Made by a program: the position numbers and the translations under genes. Below are positions 42,821-54,236 of a stretch of 64,000 nt of DNA, one piece after another. Origin of the DNA: Phallus indusiatus (lineage: Eukaryota > Basidiomycota > Agaricomycetes > Phallales > Phallaceae). Below the pieces are notes generated by a model. The model ran no database searches. It was not told the origin of the DNA and worked only from the letters and a program-made list of their open reading frames with translations. The stretch covers positions 248,001 to 312,000 of the forward strand of contig JAQFWX010000026.1 in the NCBI GenBank assembly GCA_027605045.1, in the 5' to 3' direction. How positions within the stretch are numbered: the first letter of the stretch is position 1; the number at the start of each line of letters is the position of its first letter.

Positions 42821-45293
42821 ATGAGTTCAGTCCCCATCTTAGTATTTGGTTTTTGCATCTTTTCAATTGCTCGTATTCTCTATAATCTTTTCCGGTCTCG
42901 CGTTATTGATAAACTTCCTGGACCCCCACCGACATCATGGTTAACCGGTTCGTTAACGATTGTTCTGTCTGTTTCCATAATGTTGTACTAACAAGGAGAA
43001 AAAAAGGCAACTTGCCCGCTATATACCGTGCTGATGAAATGACTACTCCGCATCTCGAATGGACTGAAAAGTACGGCTATGTAGTCAAGTTACATGAAGA
43101 ATTATATGTCAGTACAAATCGTTTTATGCATAGTACGGCCCATTGACTGTATTTGACAGAGGAAAACTATATTCCTAACTGACCCGAAGGTTTTTCACTA
43201 CTTGCTACATTTGAAATCTCTGCCGCACGTTGACGCATAACCACGCAGGCCTTACAGTACATCATGAACACTTCGGGATACAACTTCCACAAGACGGGTG
43301 CAAGACGATCACACTTGATGATGCTCCTCGGTAAAGGGCTCGTTTGGGCTGATGGTATTAATTCATCGAACAGGACTTTTTTGACTTTCATCATACTCAT
43401 AATTGATAATAGGAACTCAGCACACTCGACAGAGGAGAATTATGACCCCTGCTTTCTCATTCAACACGCTTAGGCACTTTATCCCGATGTTCACTTATAA
43501 AGCTCAGCTGGTATACATATCATTATCAGTCGCAACGTGTTTCAGGTGTGTTAACAAGCGGAATAGACAGCGAACAAAATCAAGGAGCAAATTGAGTCGT
43601 CTAAAGATGCTAATCCCAACGTCGTGAATATTGTACCGTGGCTCTCCCGTCTCACTCTCGACGTCATTGGGAATGGTTTGTTTTATCCTCTTAACTCGTT
43701 TATACCCATCTAACTTATTCATAGCTGCCGCCGCGTACGATTTTGAGGCGATAGAAGGTGGACGGAGCAACAGGCTAGCCAAGATTTACGGCGACTTATC
43801 GTACTCTACATTATTCTTTTTTCTGATGCAACAACTATAATGACCATTTTTTTAGGGTTTCCGCATTTTTCAAACGTCCCGATATTGATTTAGTCATCAG
43901 CTACCTTTCGGGCAATGTTCCAGGATTCCTGCAAAAAATTCTCAGGCGCTTACCAACTAAAAGTTCAAAGAAGCTTAGACCCTACCTGGCGGCAGTCACC
44001 GCAGTTGCTCAAGAGGTCGTTGATAAGCAAACAGCTCTGTATGTCAATGGCCAAGAAGGTTCAAAAGATCTCATGAGCGTGCTGGGTAAATGACACTGTT
44101 GTTGATTAAATTGCATTGTATTGATTTCTTGTCAGTTAAAGCTAATCTTTCCGAGGATCCCAAAACAAAAATGACAAATGAGGAAGTCCTTTCACAACTT
44201 ACGTGGGTCCATTGAACATAATTCTTGATTTCTATTCAATACAATTGTTCTAGGACATTTTTCTTTGCGGGACATGAAACTACCGCTTACACCATATCCT
44301 GGGCATTGTATGAACTCTCGCGACATCCCGAGTACCAAAACAAAGTTAGGGAAGAAATAAAGGCAACCCGAGCCCGTCTTGCGGAAAGAACTGATAGAGA
44401 ATTGAGTATTTCAGACCTGGATTCAATGCGGTACCTTTCTGCTCTTATGAAGGTATATCATTTCGCTACCCTACTAGTAATTCTGACAATCAACTTACAT
44501 TCTCAAGGAAACCTTGCGGCTATATCCCATAGTGTCCGGTATTTATCGGGAAACTGACCAAGATGATATTGTCCCCTTGTCATACCCCGTAACACTTACA
44601 ACTGGAGAGACCATCACTAGTCTCCCGATTGAACGTGGAAGACAGATCTTTATGTCATTTATTGCATACAACAGGTGAAACTATAATGATTAAAAATAGT
44701 TTTAACTGCGGAACTGATAGAAAATTTTATTTATAGACATAAATCTGTTTGGGGCGATGACGCTGACGTATGGCGACCAGAAAGGTTCTTGGAAGAAGGC
44801 TCAAAGAAGCAACAAATCAGTCTTGGAGTCATGAATAATTTGTACGTGACTTTATTACAATATGAAAAAATCAAATAAGTGAGATGAATACGTGACAGGC
44901 TCACCTTCGGCAGCGGGGTTAGAAACTGTATCGGGTACGTCCAAGTTTTTTCGACAATTTCGCATGTATGTATTTATGAACTCTTTACAGGTGGCGTTTC
45001 GCGTAAGAAAAGAACCATATTTCTTGTCTTTAGGCGCTTTGGCATGCTGAACACCATACAGAGTATTGGAAATGCAAGCTGTCTTGTTTGAATTGTTGGA
45101 GAGCTTCGAGTTTTCGCCTCCGCCTGGCAATGTCGGAATTCTCCGAGTCAATGTTGGTGTTATGGAACCTATGTAACTTTTTTTTTCCATCTCTAATGTC
45201 GATAGTTGTTTTTGACGATATTTTCTTAGGGTGAAAGGATCACAATCTGGAAAGATTGAACTTCCACTGACTGTAACGCCTTTGCAAGCCTGA
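42821..45293 (+). CDS. Cytochrome P450 monooxygenase
   Basis: ER-anchored heme-thiolate monooxygenase needing a P450 reductase partner. The start at 42821 (MSSVPILVFGFCIFSIARIL) is the membrane anchor, followed by the Pro hinge LPGPPPTSWLTG. About 12 introns of 45-65 bp are needed. After splicing the order is NLPAIYRADEMTTPHLEW, KTIFLTDPK, ALQYIMNTSGYNFHK, WADGTQHTRQRRIMTPAFS (helix C), IVPWLSRLTLDVIGN, the I-helix AGHETTAYTISWALYELSR, the ExxR segment ETLRLYPIVSGIYRETD, WRPERFLEEG, and the heme loop FGSGVRNCIG with the Cys ligand. The stop is at 45291-45293. All catalytic motifs are present and the frame stays open. Motifs fit the large expanded Agaricomycete P450 families; substrate and CYP number cannot be assigned. 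Confidence 0.88.
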
Positions 45294-46080
45294 TTGCAAC
45301 TCAAATTATGCCACGATACTTTCTGACCTTGGTAACTTCACGACATTATTTACGCGACATGTTTCTTTTTACCACGCGAGCTAAATGTTTGAAAGCTTTT
45401 TTATCAGTACTAGTGAGGGGAGCCGGACTGCTCTAGCAGGAAGAGGGAAGATACTCTGTAGGGAACTTAGGATAGGGAAATGTAATATACTAGTTTCTCA
45501 GTGATAGTAAATAGCTCTGAAGCGAAATAAAAGGGGAAAGTAAATTGTTCTTGTGAGAGTAAACTACTGAGCTTTATGCTGGGGAGACTAATCCATGGAC
45601 CTAAGAACTAAATGTCCTGGACTCAAACAATAGGACTACTTGAGGCTGTCCACAGAGAGAAAACCTGTCCTAACTAATGTCCTAGCTAACTAATTGTACT
45701 ACAGTAATTTCTGAAGCGAAAATAAATAAATAAAACATGGAAAATAACTAAATAATGCGCATATATGGTCATAGCCTGTTGGGGAACCCCACACTAGTAC
45801 TCCTTTATCGTTCTCTGTCCCATTGTAACCGGATAATACGTGTTTCCGAGAGTCCCTCATCTAGATTTCACATTGTATTTTGAAGATGTAGAAAACAAAT
45901 TCCACAATTTGGATCATTGAGATCAGTCTCGGTTGAGGAGGAACTGAGCGAGGAGTGGGCTTTCCACCTCGAGACTAAACTCGAGATACTACTAGAACCA
46001 TAACTTATTGACCATTCTATTATAAACGAGCATGCGTTCATCGGGAACCAAAATGGTCTAATATAAAATAATGGATAGAA
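45294..46080. other. Convergent intergenic region
   Basis: No gene is seen between the P450 (plus) and F-box gene A (minus). Confidence 0.45.
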
Positions 46081-47932
46081 TTAAGTATTAATGGTGAGCC
46101 AACGAGGATACGAATCTCTTATGCGCAATGATATCCTTCTCTCACTCACAACTTTCTTCAACTCCTTAAGTAGCTCCGAATTTGCATCCGAAACCCTGAA
46201 CTCGGTAATATCTACAATTTTCCACTTTGTAGTGCGTAGTGCCATCACCAAAGATTGGAAATCAATCGACACGAGATCACGGATTGTTATGCATCGTGCT
46301 TCTTTAGAGGCATTGCAGTCAACATGTGCGCTCGGCTCGTATCGCAAAAGAGTAAGCACCGTTGCTGTCGACCCGTCGATCTGGAGATTAGATAGTCTGG
46401 ACATCCGGGAGATCGTTTCATCAAGGGCAAGTTCTTCGTCCTCGGAACGCGCAAAGTTGTTATATCGGATCGTCAAGCTTGTTAGGTTCGGTCCGAAATC
46501 AAGAAGCCAGGATGTGAGCTCCTTGTTGTTGATTCCTCTAATAGATTCGAGCGCCACTGTTTGCAAGGTTTCTTGCGAAGACGCAGTAACGGCACGCAAA
46601 AACGCAATGGACATAACTGCACATTCCAATCTGATTTCTTCCAGTGCACACTGCGCGGGTGGAAATTGAGCGTGTCCGGCTTCAACAGAAAGTTCCGAAC
46701 CAATTATCACGGCCCACCGAAGCTTAGGCCAATGCGCAAAACATTTCGCCAATTGCGCCGCATTCAATAAGCATGTTTTTCCCTCCGAACCAGGTTTGAC
46801 CACTGAACTGTTCACTGAAAATTGGGTGAACCACCACAGTTCAGTCATATTGCAAAACGCTTCCACAAACTCTTCCACCAATACAGAGCTGATCTTTCCC
46901 ACCGTCAGCACTCTCATATTGAAGGCAGTCTTCAAGATTGTCAATGCACTCTCGTTAAGGTGTGCACCGCTGATTCCCTGTGTGAAACAGTAGTGTGAAA
47001 ATCGTTTGATGTAGAGACTCCACATAGGATTAGCCTTCAATACCGTCGCAAGTCTTCCAATATCGAGCCATTTTTGACCGACGTCGAGGTCGAAATCTTC
47101 GTATACAATACACAACACGCTTTCCCACCACGTACGACACACCAAACTCACAGAGACCAATCCTCTTCTCCAATCCTCCGAGCGGCTCCTATCACGTGCT
47201 AAAATGGAGAAGATGTTATACATAATTTCCGGGGGAGGTTGAATGAAATGAGGGCGGCTTTCGGAGGGTGGTAAAATTCGGAAGCCATGTGTCGGAGGGC
47301 CCATTCGTACAGGAGGGGGAGTGAAAGGTTTGATTCCTGAGGAATAATTTTGCTTTGGACGACGTCGCGATCGCAGCCCGACATGTCGCGTGGCCAGGAG
47401 AAGAACACAAGACGATGAATGGACCGTTGTACGTTTTTCATATTGGTATATTATCCTGTGAGTCTCTGGGATCTTTATGGGCTTAGTTTCCGAGGTTTCC
47501 GCTGCCGTTTGGTATATGATATCTGCACCAGATAATGTTGCACTACTCGTATCAACAAGCTCCAAAATTAGGGTATAGGTAGGCAAACCATCAGACGAAG
47601 TATCATTATTGACGGCCTCGTCCAAGTCTTTGTCTTCCGGCTGCTCTGTCCGAGTCGTAGTGATCTCCCTCGTTTGGTTATGTGATTGGATCTTCTGCAG
47701 CGCCAAAGTGAGAAGATGCATTCTAATTACTTTAAGAAACGGATGTAATTACTGCTTTTGAAAATTTTTCATTATATCCCGTCTTCTCAGCAATCACAAC
47801 AACACGAATTCCAGAATAGTATGCTTCCGCGCCTTTCTCGAGTGTGCAATGAATTGTGAAAGGAGAGGTGTCATAGCTCGGGTTAGGACCATCGTAATAG
47901 TGGAAAGCCGAACACGGTAAGGTTTCTGCCAT
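46081..47932 (-). CDS. F-box family protein A
   Basis: Two exons: 47932-47753 (60 residues, MAETLPCSAFHYYDGPNPSY to FSKA) and 47694-46081. The small first exon encodes a separate conserved block (IHCTLEKGAEAYYSGIRVVV IAEKTG) of unknown fold. The second exon has an acidic linker, a conserved stretch (GLPTYTLILELVDTSS; ETHRIIYQYEKRTT), the family signature MGPPTHGFRILPPSESRP, and an F-box-like helix set (PPPEIMYNIFSILARDR; GLVSVSLVCRTWWESVLCIV). The remainder is leucine-rich and irregular (LLDFGPNLTSLTIRYNNF), ending LTINT. F-box proteins bind Skp1 and bring substrates to SCF ubiquitin ligases. It belongs to a local family of four (B, C and D follow). About 597 residues, intact. Confidence 0.75.
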
Positions 47933-48280
47933 TGTTCAAATTGTGAGGCAGGCAGAAGTGTATGGTGGGGAAACCGATATATGGGTAGACGCCCAGTCTA
48001 GCGGGGCGACCTCAATTTATGTACAGGCGCACATCTTGTGATACCCTATTTCCCGAAATCAGCGCACTATCAGTGGGCGCAATTCTTTCCGATATCCAAT
48101 CTGCGTTGTCGCACATTTATCCCTATTCCATTATGAGAGGATTGATTTTGACTTATATATATTGGGAAGCCAGTTAAAATTTGAACCCTACCGAGATGTA
48201 CAAACTCCTAAGTGTAGCAAGTGAAAAGATATGTAATAGCTGCACGTCGTTCCAAGTTTCTTGACGTGAGCATGCTTTTA

Positions 48281-49630
48281 CTATCCCATTAACAAAGATA
48301 TTTTTCTCTCGCTCGCCTCTTTTTTTGCCTCCTTGATTAGCTCCAAATTTCCTTCCGAAATCCTTAAACCGGTAACATCTACAGTTTCCCACTTAGTAGT
48401 ACGTAGTGCGATTACGAAAGCATGCGGATCAATCAACATGGGATCGTTGATTTTTATGCGTCGTGCTCGTTTACTAGAGGCACTGCGGTCGACATGTGCG
48501 CTCGGCTCGTATCGCGGAAGGGTGAGCACCGTTGCTATTGGCCCGTCGACCTCGAGGTTAGATAGTTTAGACATTTGGGAGATGGTTTCATCAACGGCAA
48601 GTTCTTCTTCTTCCGAACGCGTAAAGACGTTTGATTGGAGAGTGAGGTTTGTTAGGTTCGGTCCGAAATCAAGAAGCCAGGATGTGAGCTCCTTGTTGCT
48701 GATTCCTCTAATGGACTTGAGCGCGACTACTTGTAAATTTTCTTGCGAAGACGCAGTAATGGTCCGCAATAAAGCAATGGACATAACCCCACACCCAAAT
48801 CGGATTTCGTCCAGTGCACACTTTACCGGTGCGAATTCATCTGAATTATGTTTCTCTTCTTCAGAGGATTGTCCGATGTAATACGCTACAATCTGCCGAA
48901 GCTTCGGCCAGTGAGCTAAACATTTCATCAATTGGGCCACATTGAGGGTTGTAAAGATAATGCTGTTGTCCCCATGTGACCCTGAAAAGTTTGTTTCGCT
49001 ATGCGTGAACGTTTGAAGCTCGGTCATCTTGCAAAAGACCTCAACAAATTCTTCCACTAACGCAGGAGTAAAGATACCCATGGACAATGTCCTCATGTTT
49101 GGCGCAGTCTTCAGTATCATTAATACTATATTGTCGTGTAGTACAGCTCGGATTCCCCCTCTCCCGAAGCAGGTCGATGAAAACTGTTTGATATAGCGTC
49201 CCCACGTAGGATTAGCCTTCGATACCGTGGCAAGTTTTCTGATATCTAGCCGTTTGTGGCTGTGAGTGTAGAAATCTTCATAAACGATGCACAGCGCCGC
49301 TTTCCACCATGCGCGGCAAACGAGACCCAAAGACACTAACCCTTTTCTCCAATTCGCAAAATAGCGGGTATCGCGTTCTAGAATGGAGAAGATGTGGTAC
49401 AAAATTTCTGGAGGGGGTTGAATGAAGAGAGGACGCTTTTCGGAGGGTGGTAAAATTCTAAATCCGTGTGTCGATAGGACCGTAGAATTCCCAAAAGGAT
49501 AGCGGTGAACAATGAAGGAACAGCTGTTGTCTTGTTCTATACAAGACTGCAGAATACAGTAACCGTGCCTGGTGCCCAGAATGCGAAGAAATACAAGATA
49601 TGGAACATATTCTGACAAAGTGCACTGCAC
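48281..49630 (-). CDS. F-box family protein B: 5'-truncated, chimeric with antisense LINE
   Basis: From THGFRILPPSEKRPLFIQPP to the C-terminus (EASERKISLLMG) this is a full-quality paralogue of A, C and D, without stops. It lacks the first exon and the ~100 residues before the F-box. Homology stops at about 49475, exactly where plus-strand LINE sequence begins. The frame continues in the LINE antisense to an ATG at 49630, giving a 449-codon open frame whose first ~52 residues (starting MQCTLSEYVPYLVFLRILGT) are LINE-derived. It could be a pseudogene or a new chimeric protein still carrying the F-box. Confidence 0.6.
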   Translation of the reverse strand: MQCTLSEYVPYLVFLRILGTRHGYCILQSCIEQDNSCSFIVHRYPFGNSTVLSTHGFRILPPSEKRPLFIQPPPEILYHIFSILERDTRYFANWRKGLVSLGLVCRAWWKAALCIVYEDFYTHSHKRLDIRKLATVSKANPTWGRYIKQFSSTCFGRGGIRAVLHDNIVLMILKTAPNMRTLSMGIFTPALVEEFVEVFCKMTELQTFTHSETNFSGSHGDNSIIFTTLNVAQLMKCLAHWPKLRQIVAYYIGQSSEEEKHNSDEFAPVKCALDEIRFGCGVMSIALLRTITASSQENLQVVALKSIRGISNKELTSWLLDFGPNLTNLTLQSNVFTRSEEEELAVDETISQMSKLSNLEVDGPIATVLTLPRYEPSAHVDRSASSKRARRIKINDPMLIDPHAFVIALRTTKWETVDVTGLRISEGNLELIKEAKKEASERKISLLMG

Positions 49631-50391
49631 TCCATGCAGAAGAACTGTGGAAGCTACCGAAAAATTTATGGGAGAAGGCTGGCTTTGAATGGCACGAAAT
49701 CACCCTAGATATGATCCTAGGCTGCAACCTACTAAAATATACGCTACCAAACGGAAACCTAACCCAGCGAAAAAACGACTCTACATGATACTGATAACGG
49801 AAACAGCTTACGCAATATGGAAAACATGGTGCGAGTGGACGATAGGAAATGAAGGGGATCCAAATAAAAAACCAACTCTACCCATGATCCAAAATAAATG
49901 GATAGACACAATAAAAAGACGCATCACACACGATGCCATTCTCACAAACAAAAAGAAATACAAAAGCAAAGCCCTTAAAATATCACTAGTTAAGAAAACA
50001 TGGTCCCCAATCTTAGGTAACGAAAACATACGTGAACTGTCTAGCAAAGACGTCAGAGGAGTTTTAGTGGGTAGCATAAACAGGCGACATCCCGCCAGAT
50101 GAGTCCCACACTACCTTTCAAAGGTGTGCATAAAGCATTTCTTCTCGGTGAGAATATCCCACGTTACCTATCTATGACCCTATATATGTACTATGCCTAT
50201 GATTTTCTATAACGTGAGGCCCTCGGCCTCGCACCTAGTTAGACCGACAGGGCATGGCTGATTTCGCCGAACCTGTCAGTCCAAAGCTCCACTAACAACA
50301 ACTAGGAGTAATATATGTATATTACGACGAGACGGAATGCACTAAGAGGTTCAAGGCGAAGCCTTGAACCCCGGTGAAAACTTGTTATGTT
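49478..50391 (+). mobile_element. 5'-truncated LINE-type (non-LTR) retrotransposon, 3' end
   Basis: The plus-strand frames encode the C-terminal part of a basidiomycete non-LTR reverse-transcriptase polyprotein: a Cys/His-type segment (RAWCPECEEIQDMEHILTKC), then WKLPKNLWEKAGFEWHEITL, and ETAYAIWKTWCEWTIGN through DTIKRRITHDAILTNKKKYK to the end DVRGVLVGSINRRHPAR at about 50102. The conserved order 'cysteine knuckle, LW, AYLIWK-like, RWVxTINxR-like, GVLVG' is typical. A frameshift is present near 49740. The 3' UTR follows with several hairpins, including GGTTCAAGGC/GCCTTGAACC at 50348-50370. It is dead: the reverse transcriptase itself is absent. Confidence 0.7.
50348..50370 (+). repeat. Hairpin in the LINE 3' UTR
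   Basis: Perfect 10-bp arms GGTTCAAGGC and GCCTTGAACC flank a 3-nt loop, immediately before the 25-nt tail that recurs at 51509-51533. It is a candidate recognition structure for the element's reverse transcriptase. Confidence 0.6.
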
Positions 50392-51250
50392 CCCACCGTT
50401 CGCTATATGGCCGTATTGTCCCGTTCTGGCCGAATCTGGAAGAACCAGAGTCCCATTCCAAAAAAGTATGCTCCCTTATGGTCAACGCAAATTAGACACA
50501 TAGGTAGTATATACACAAATTGTAGTTCGAAACTTAGTCAAAAATTTCGACGTCGGAGTAAACTTTGATTCCGTCCGTGTGCATGAGTCGCTTCTTTGAA
50601 TTCTTGGCGCTATTTTCTTCGTCCGCTCCTCTCCCTCCTACCACCACTACCGCGCTGTCGCTCCCGCTCATTGCAAAGGACACTTTATGTTAAGCTAAGT
50701 ATTGTCTATTCATATCAACAAGACAATTTAAAGACAATCTAAAAACTATCTTAAGGATTATAACCGATAATGACGCACCGTTACAAACCTCAGTTCATCC
50801 CCTCGCCAAGGGCAACCCTACATATGAAACTGCGCATACACACATTTTGTTTCGGGAATTAGGTGCGTATCGTTCTCTATGGGCCACAGGATAAAACTAA
50901 CTATTTCGCATCATTACATCAAGACCTTAGATGGTTATAGTGTCGCGACCTTCCGAACCCGTAATCGCACCAGGCTCGATACGGCACTAACGAAGATTTT
51001 TTTGTTCACGAAAGGTATCTCAAATCGTATCGTTTTACCTTGGATTGACTGACGGTAATGATAGTGATTAAAGGTATGGAACACTGGGCTACACCGCATG
51101 CGTGTTAATCCTGGTACGTGGTTTTTTTTCCTTCTCGGCGACTCAGAGACCTCTGACCTCTTTTCGTCAGATTTTTCTCTTTATTCACTCGTAAGTGTCA
51201 GGCTCAGAACAATGCGTAGCACCAGTATAGTAAATGTAAATAGAAACAAT

Positions 51251-51261
51251 AGTAGTAGTAT

Positions 51262-51308
<47 letters not shown>
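51251..51308. repeat. AGT trinucleotide microsatellite
   Basis: About 19 AGT units with one interruption (ATT), followed by degenerate AAT/ATA units to about 51340. The plus-strand poly-Ser and minus-strand poly-Thr frames over it are by-products. Confidence 0.9.
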
Positions 51309-51508
51309 ATAGTAAATAATAACAACAATAGTAATAAATATGAATTAGAGTGAAGCGGGGACAATGTCAACAGATGAAGTGATCGGTCGACCGGAAGCAC
51401 CACAACGCGCACAAATCTACCAGATTGCTCATCTGGTATTGTATCCACTTTTCGTGCTCCATCAGGCGACTTCTGTACGACAGATCGGACCCCAAGTCAC
51501 ACAATGAT

Positions 51509-51640
51509 AACATAACGAGTTTTCACCGGGCTTGAACTCTTAGCGAGCGCGTGACTAAGCTAAAAACTATCTACGCAAGCGCCCACACTTAGTGTCGCTG
51601 ACTCTACGTTCGACATCCACCAAAAAAAAAAAAAAAAGAT
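51509..51640 (-). mobile_element. Possible SINE-like fragment sharing the LINE 3' tail
   Basis: On the minus strand a tRNA-like string (TAGCTTAGTCACGCGCTCGC, then GTTCAAGCCC, resembling pol III A and B boxes at reduced spacing) runs into AAGCCCGGTGAAAACTCG then TTATGTT. That last part matches the LINE 3' end (50367-50391) at 23 of 25 positions. A homopolymer run lies at the other side. The match is clear; the SINE interpretation is inference. Confidence 0.35.
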
Positions 51641-51809
51641 GTCTACAACCGACGCTTTTTTGTCACGCTAACAACCTTTTGTGACCGGGAGTTGCCGAGG
51701 CTCTCAACGCAAAACAATGTCGATACGAGTTTCCTGAACTGTAGTGAACAATGAAGTTCGGAAACGAATACTTTATTACTGCATTCCTTAGTATGACATT
51801 TCTCATTGA

Positions 51810-53626
51810 CTAATTAATGAACAAAAATATTCCTCTCTCACTCGCTACTTTCTCTGCCTTGTCAGCCAGCTCCAAATTCTCCAACATCCTGAAACGTACC
51901 ACGCTTATGTTTTCCCATTTGGTAGTGCGAAGCGCTACTACAAAAGCATGCGGATCAATCAACTTGGGATTAGTGATGTGTATGGATCGTTGCTTGTAAT
52001 CGTTGTTGCTAACATGTGCCATGGTATTAGGATCGAATAGCAGAAGAGTAAGCACCGATGCTACTGCCCCCTCGATGACAAGATGAGATAGATTGCACAT
52101 CTGATGAATTGTCTCATCAAGGGCAAGTTCGTCTTCTTCTCGACGCGTAAAGTCGTTGAATTGGAGCGTCAAACTTGTTAGGTTTGGTCCGAAATCAAAG
52201 AGCCAGGTTTTAAGTTCTTCGTTGCTTCCTCTAATGAATCTGAGCACGACTGTGTGTAAAGTCGCTCGAGAGGACGCGGTGATGGCTCGTAACAGCGTCA
52301 AGGATACGTGTCTACATTCAAGTCTGATCTCGTCCAGTGTACACTGTGCGGGTGGGAATTCATCGTGCTGATCTGCAGCGGAGGCCCGTTCACCAGTTTT
52401 GTCTATCGCGGCGCACCGAAGTCTAGGCCAATGCGCAAAACATTCTGCCAATTGTGCTTCATTAAGATATGATTCTTCTTCCGACCCAGGGTTGACCACT
52501 GAAATACTCGCTGACAACTGGGTGTATTTTCGAAGCTCGGTCATATTGCAAAACGCCTCCACAAACTCTTCCGCCAACACAGGGCTGACATTTCCCACCG
52601 ACAACATCCTCATATTTAAAGCGGTCTTCAATATCGTCAATGCACTATTGTCGAGCTGTACACCAATGACTCCTTTGGTGGCGAAACAATAGGTTGAAAA
52701 TCGTTTAATGTATCGTCCCCATGTGGGATTAGCCCTCAGTACCGTCGCAAGTCTTCTAATATCGGGCTGTTTGCGAGAGTCGCTGTCGAAATCTTCGTAT
52801 ACAATACACAACGCGCTTCTCCACCACGCACGGCATACCAAACTCACAGAGACTAATCCTCTTCTCCAGTTCTCAAAGTGGCGGCTATCACGTGCCAAAA
52901 TGGAGAAGATGTTACACATAATCTCCGGAGGAGGTTGAGTGAAGAGAGGGCGGTTTTCAGAAGGTGGTAAAATTCGGAATCCGTGTGTTGGAGGGCCCAT
53001 TTGTACAGGAGGGGGAGAGACAAATTTAAACCCGGTGTAATAGTTTTGCTTTAGACGACGTCGCGATCGCAGTCCGACATGTCGCGTGGCCAGGAGAAGA
53101 ACACAAGACGGTGAATGAACCGTTGTACGTTTCTCATATTGGTATAATATCCTGTGAGTCTCTGGGATCGGTGCAGTCTTCGAAGTTTCTGCAGCCGATT
53201 GGTATACGATATTTGTACCTGACCATATTGCATTACTCGAATCAACGAGCTCGAGAATCAGGGAATAGGTAGGTAAACCATCTTCGGACGAAGTATCAGT
53301 ATTGATGACCTCGCCAAAGTCTTTGTCTTCCGGCTGCTGTTCTATCGTAAGCATGTTCACCCCGGTCGGGTAGCGTGGCTGGATCTCCTGTTGAAGCGAT
53401 CAGAAGGTGCATCCTAATTACCTTGAGAAACGATTGTAAGTACCGCTTTAGCGAACGACTCATCATATCCCTCCTTCTTAGCAATTACAACAATACGAAT
53501 TCCAGAATAGTATGCTTCGGCGCCTTTCTCGAGTGTGCAATGGATTGTGAAAGAAGAGGTGTCTAAGCTAGGGTTAGGACCGTCGTAATAATAGTGGAAA
53601 GCTGAACATGGTGAGATTTTTGCCAT
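51810..53626 (-). CDS. F-box family protein C
   Basis: Two exons: 53626-53444 (61 residues, MAKISPCSAFHYYYDGPNPS to SFAKA) and 53387-51810 (start of exon EIQPRYPTGVN, stop at 51810-51812), total about 586 residues. It has the same layout as A: N-terminal block with CTLEKGAEAYYSGIRIVVIA, then DGLPTYSLILELVDSS, MGPPTHGFRILPPSENRP, F-box helices (PPPEIMCNIFSILARDSRHF; SVSLVCRAWWRSALCIVYED) and a leucine-rich tail with LFDFGPNLTSLTLQFNDF. It is closest to A in the F-box region. The frame is intact and it is presumably a substrate adaptor of an SCF ligase. Confidence 0.75.
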
Positions 53627-54236
53627 CCTTAAAAACTGTGAGGCAGGTGAAAGTGAAGAGTGGGGACCAGATGTATGAGTGGAACCTGTCAGTCAGATCT
53701 CACCTCATTTACATCAGACGCGCACAGCTAATGATTCTCCATTGTCTAATACTAAGTAAGTATCAGCAGCCGCAACTCCGATATCCAATCTGCGCCGCCC
53801 CCGCACCCTCATCGCTTTACCAACTCCACACCGTTAGTATAAATATTTGACTTATATTGTTCAAAAACGATATCTCATATTCATGAGCATTTAACCCTCC
53901 TGGTATTCCCGAGTGCGCAGTGTAGTAGGAGACGCCGCCTTCCCCCTTCGTCTGCAATCTATTTGTATGATTTCCCACGTTGCGTTTGATGATGTACGCA
54001 CAACAACTATATTCAAGGATCATTACTTCCTAATCATTTGGTATCAGGATGGTTGTGCATTGTCTCAGAAAGTTACATTTAAATTCGCATACAACTATCA
54101 AAAGAGAGATGATCAATCGTACAATGACAATCATAAATATGAGAAGATTGGTTTGATATTAGGATGTCAGTCAGAATTGAACCTAAGTCTCGATAGATAA
54201 TAGCTGTACATCCCAAATTCCCGGTGAACATGCTCA
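53627..54236. other. Intergenic between F-box genes C and D
   Basis: No gene is seen. The ~150 bp upstream of C resemble the upstream DNA of A (a shared GTGAGGCAGG-type stretch), so promoters were duplicated with the genes. Confidence 0.45.

Larger units (their letters stand above)
50392..51809. other. Intergenic within the F-box cluster
   Basis: No gene is supported. It contains an AGT trinucleotide array (51251-51308), a 25-nt match to the LINE 3' tail on the opposite strand (51509-51533) and a 15-nt A run at 51623-51637. The missing 5' half of F-box gene B is not found here. Confidence 0.5.

Noticed and set aside
37442..45293. Peroxygenases, P450 and neighbours as one biosynthetic cluster
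   Set aside because: There is no backbone enzyme, transporter or pathway regulator between them. The closeness of the oxidative genes may be chance or reflect tandem duplication only.
46091..46669. 192-codon plus-strand frame
   Set aside because: It lies antisense to the leucine-rich part of F-box gene A. Equivalent frames appear antisense to B and D because the coding strand is conserved. No domain.
48333..48881. 182-codon plus-strand frame
   Set aside because: Antisense to F-box gene B; a shadow of its coding strand.
51098..51319. Poly-Ser frame over the AGT array
   Set aside because: A by-product of the trinucleotide repeat with no supporting coding context.
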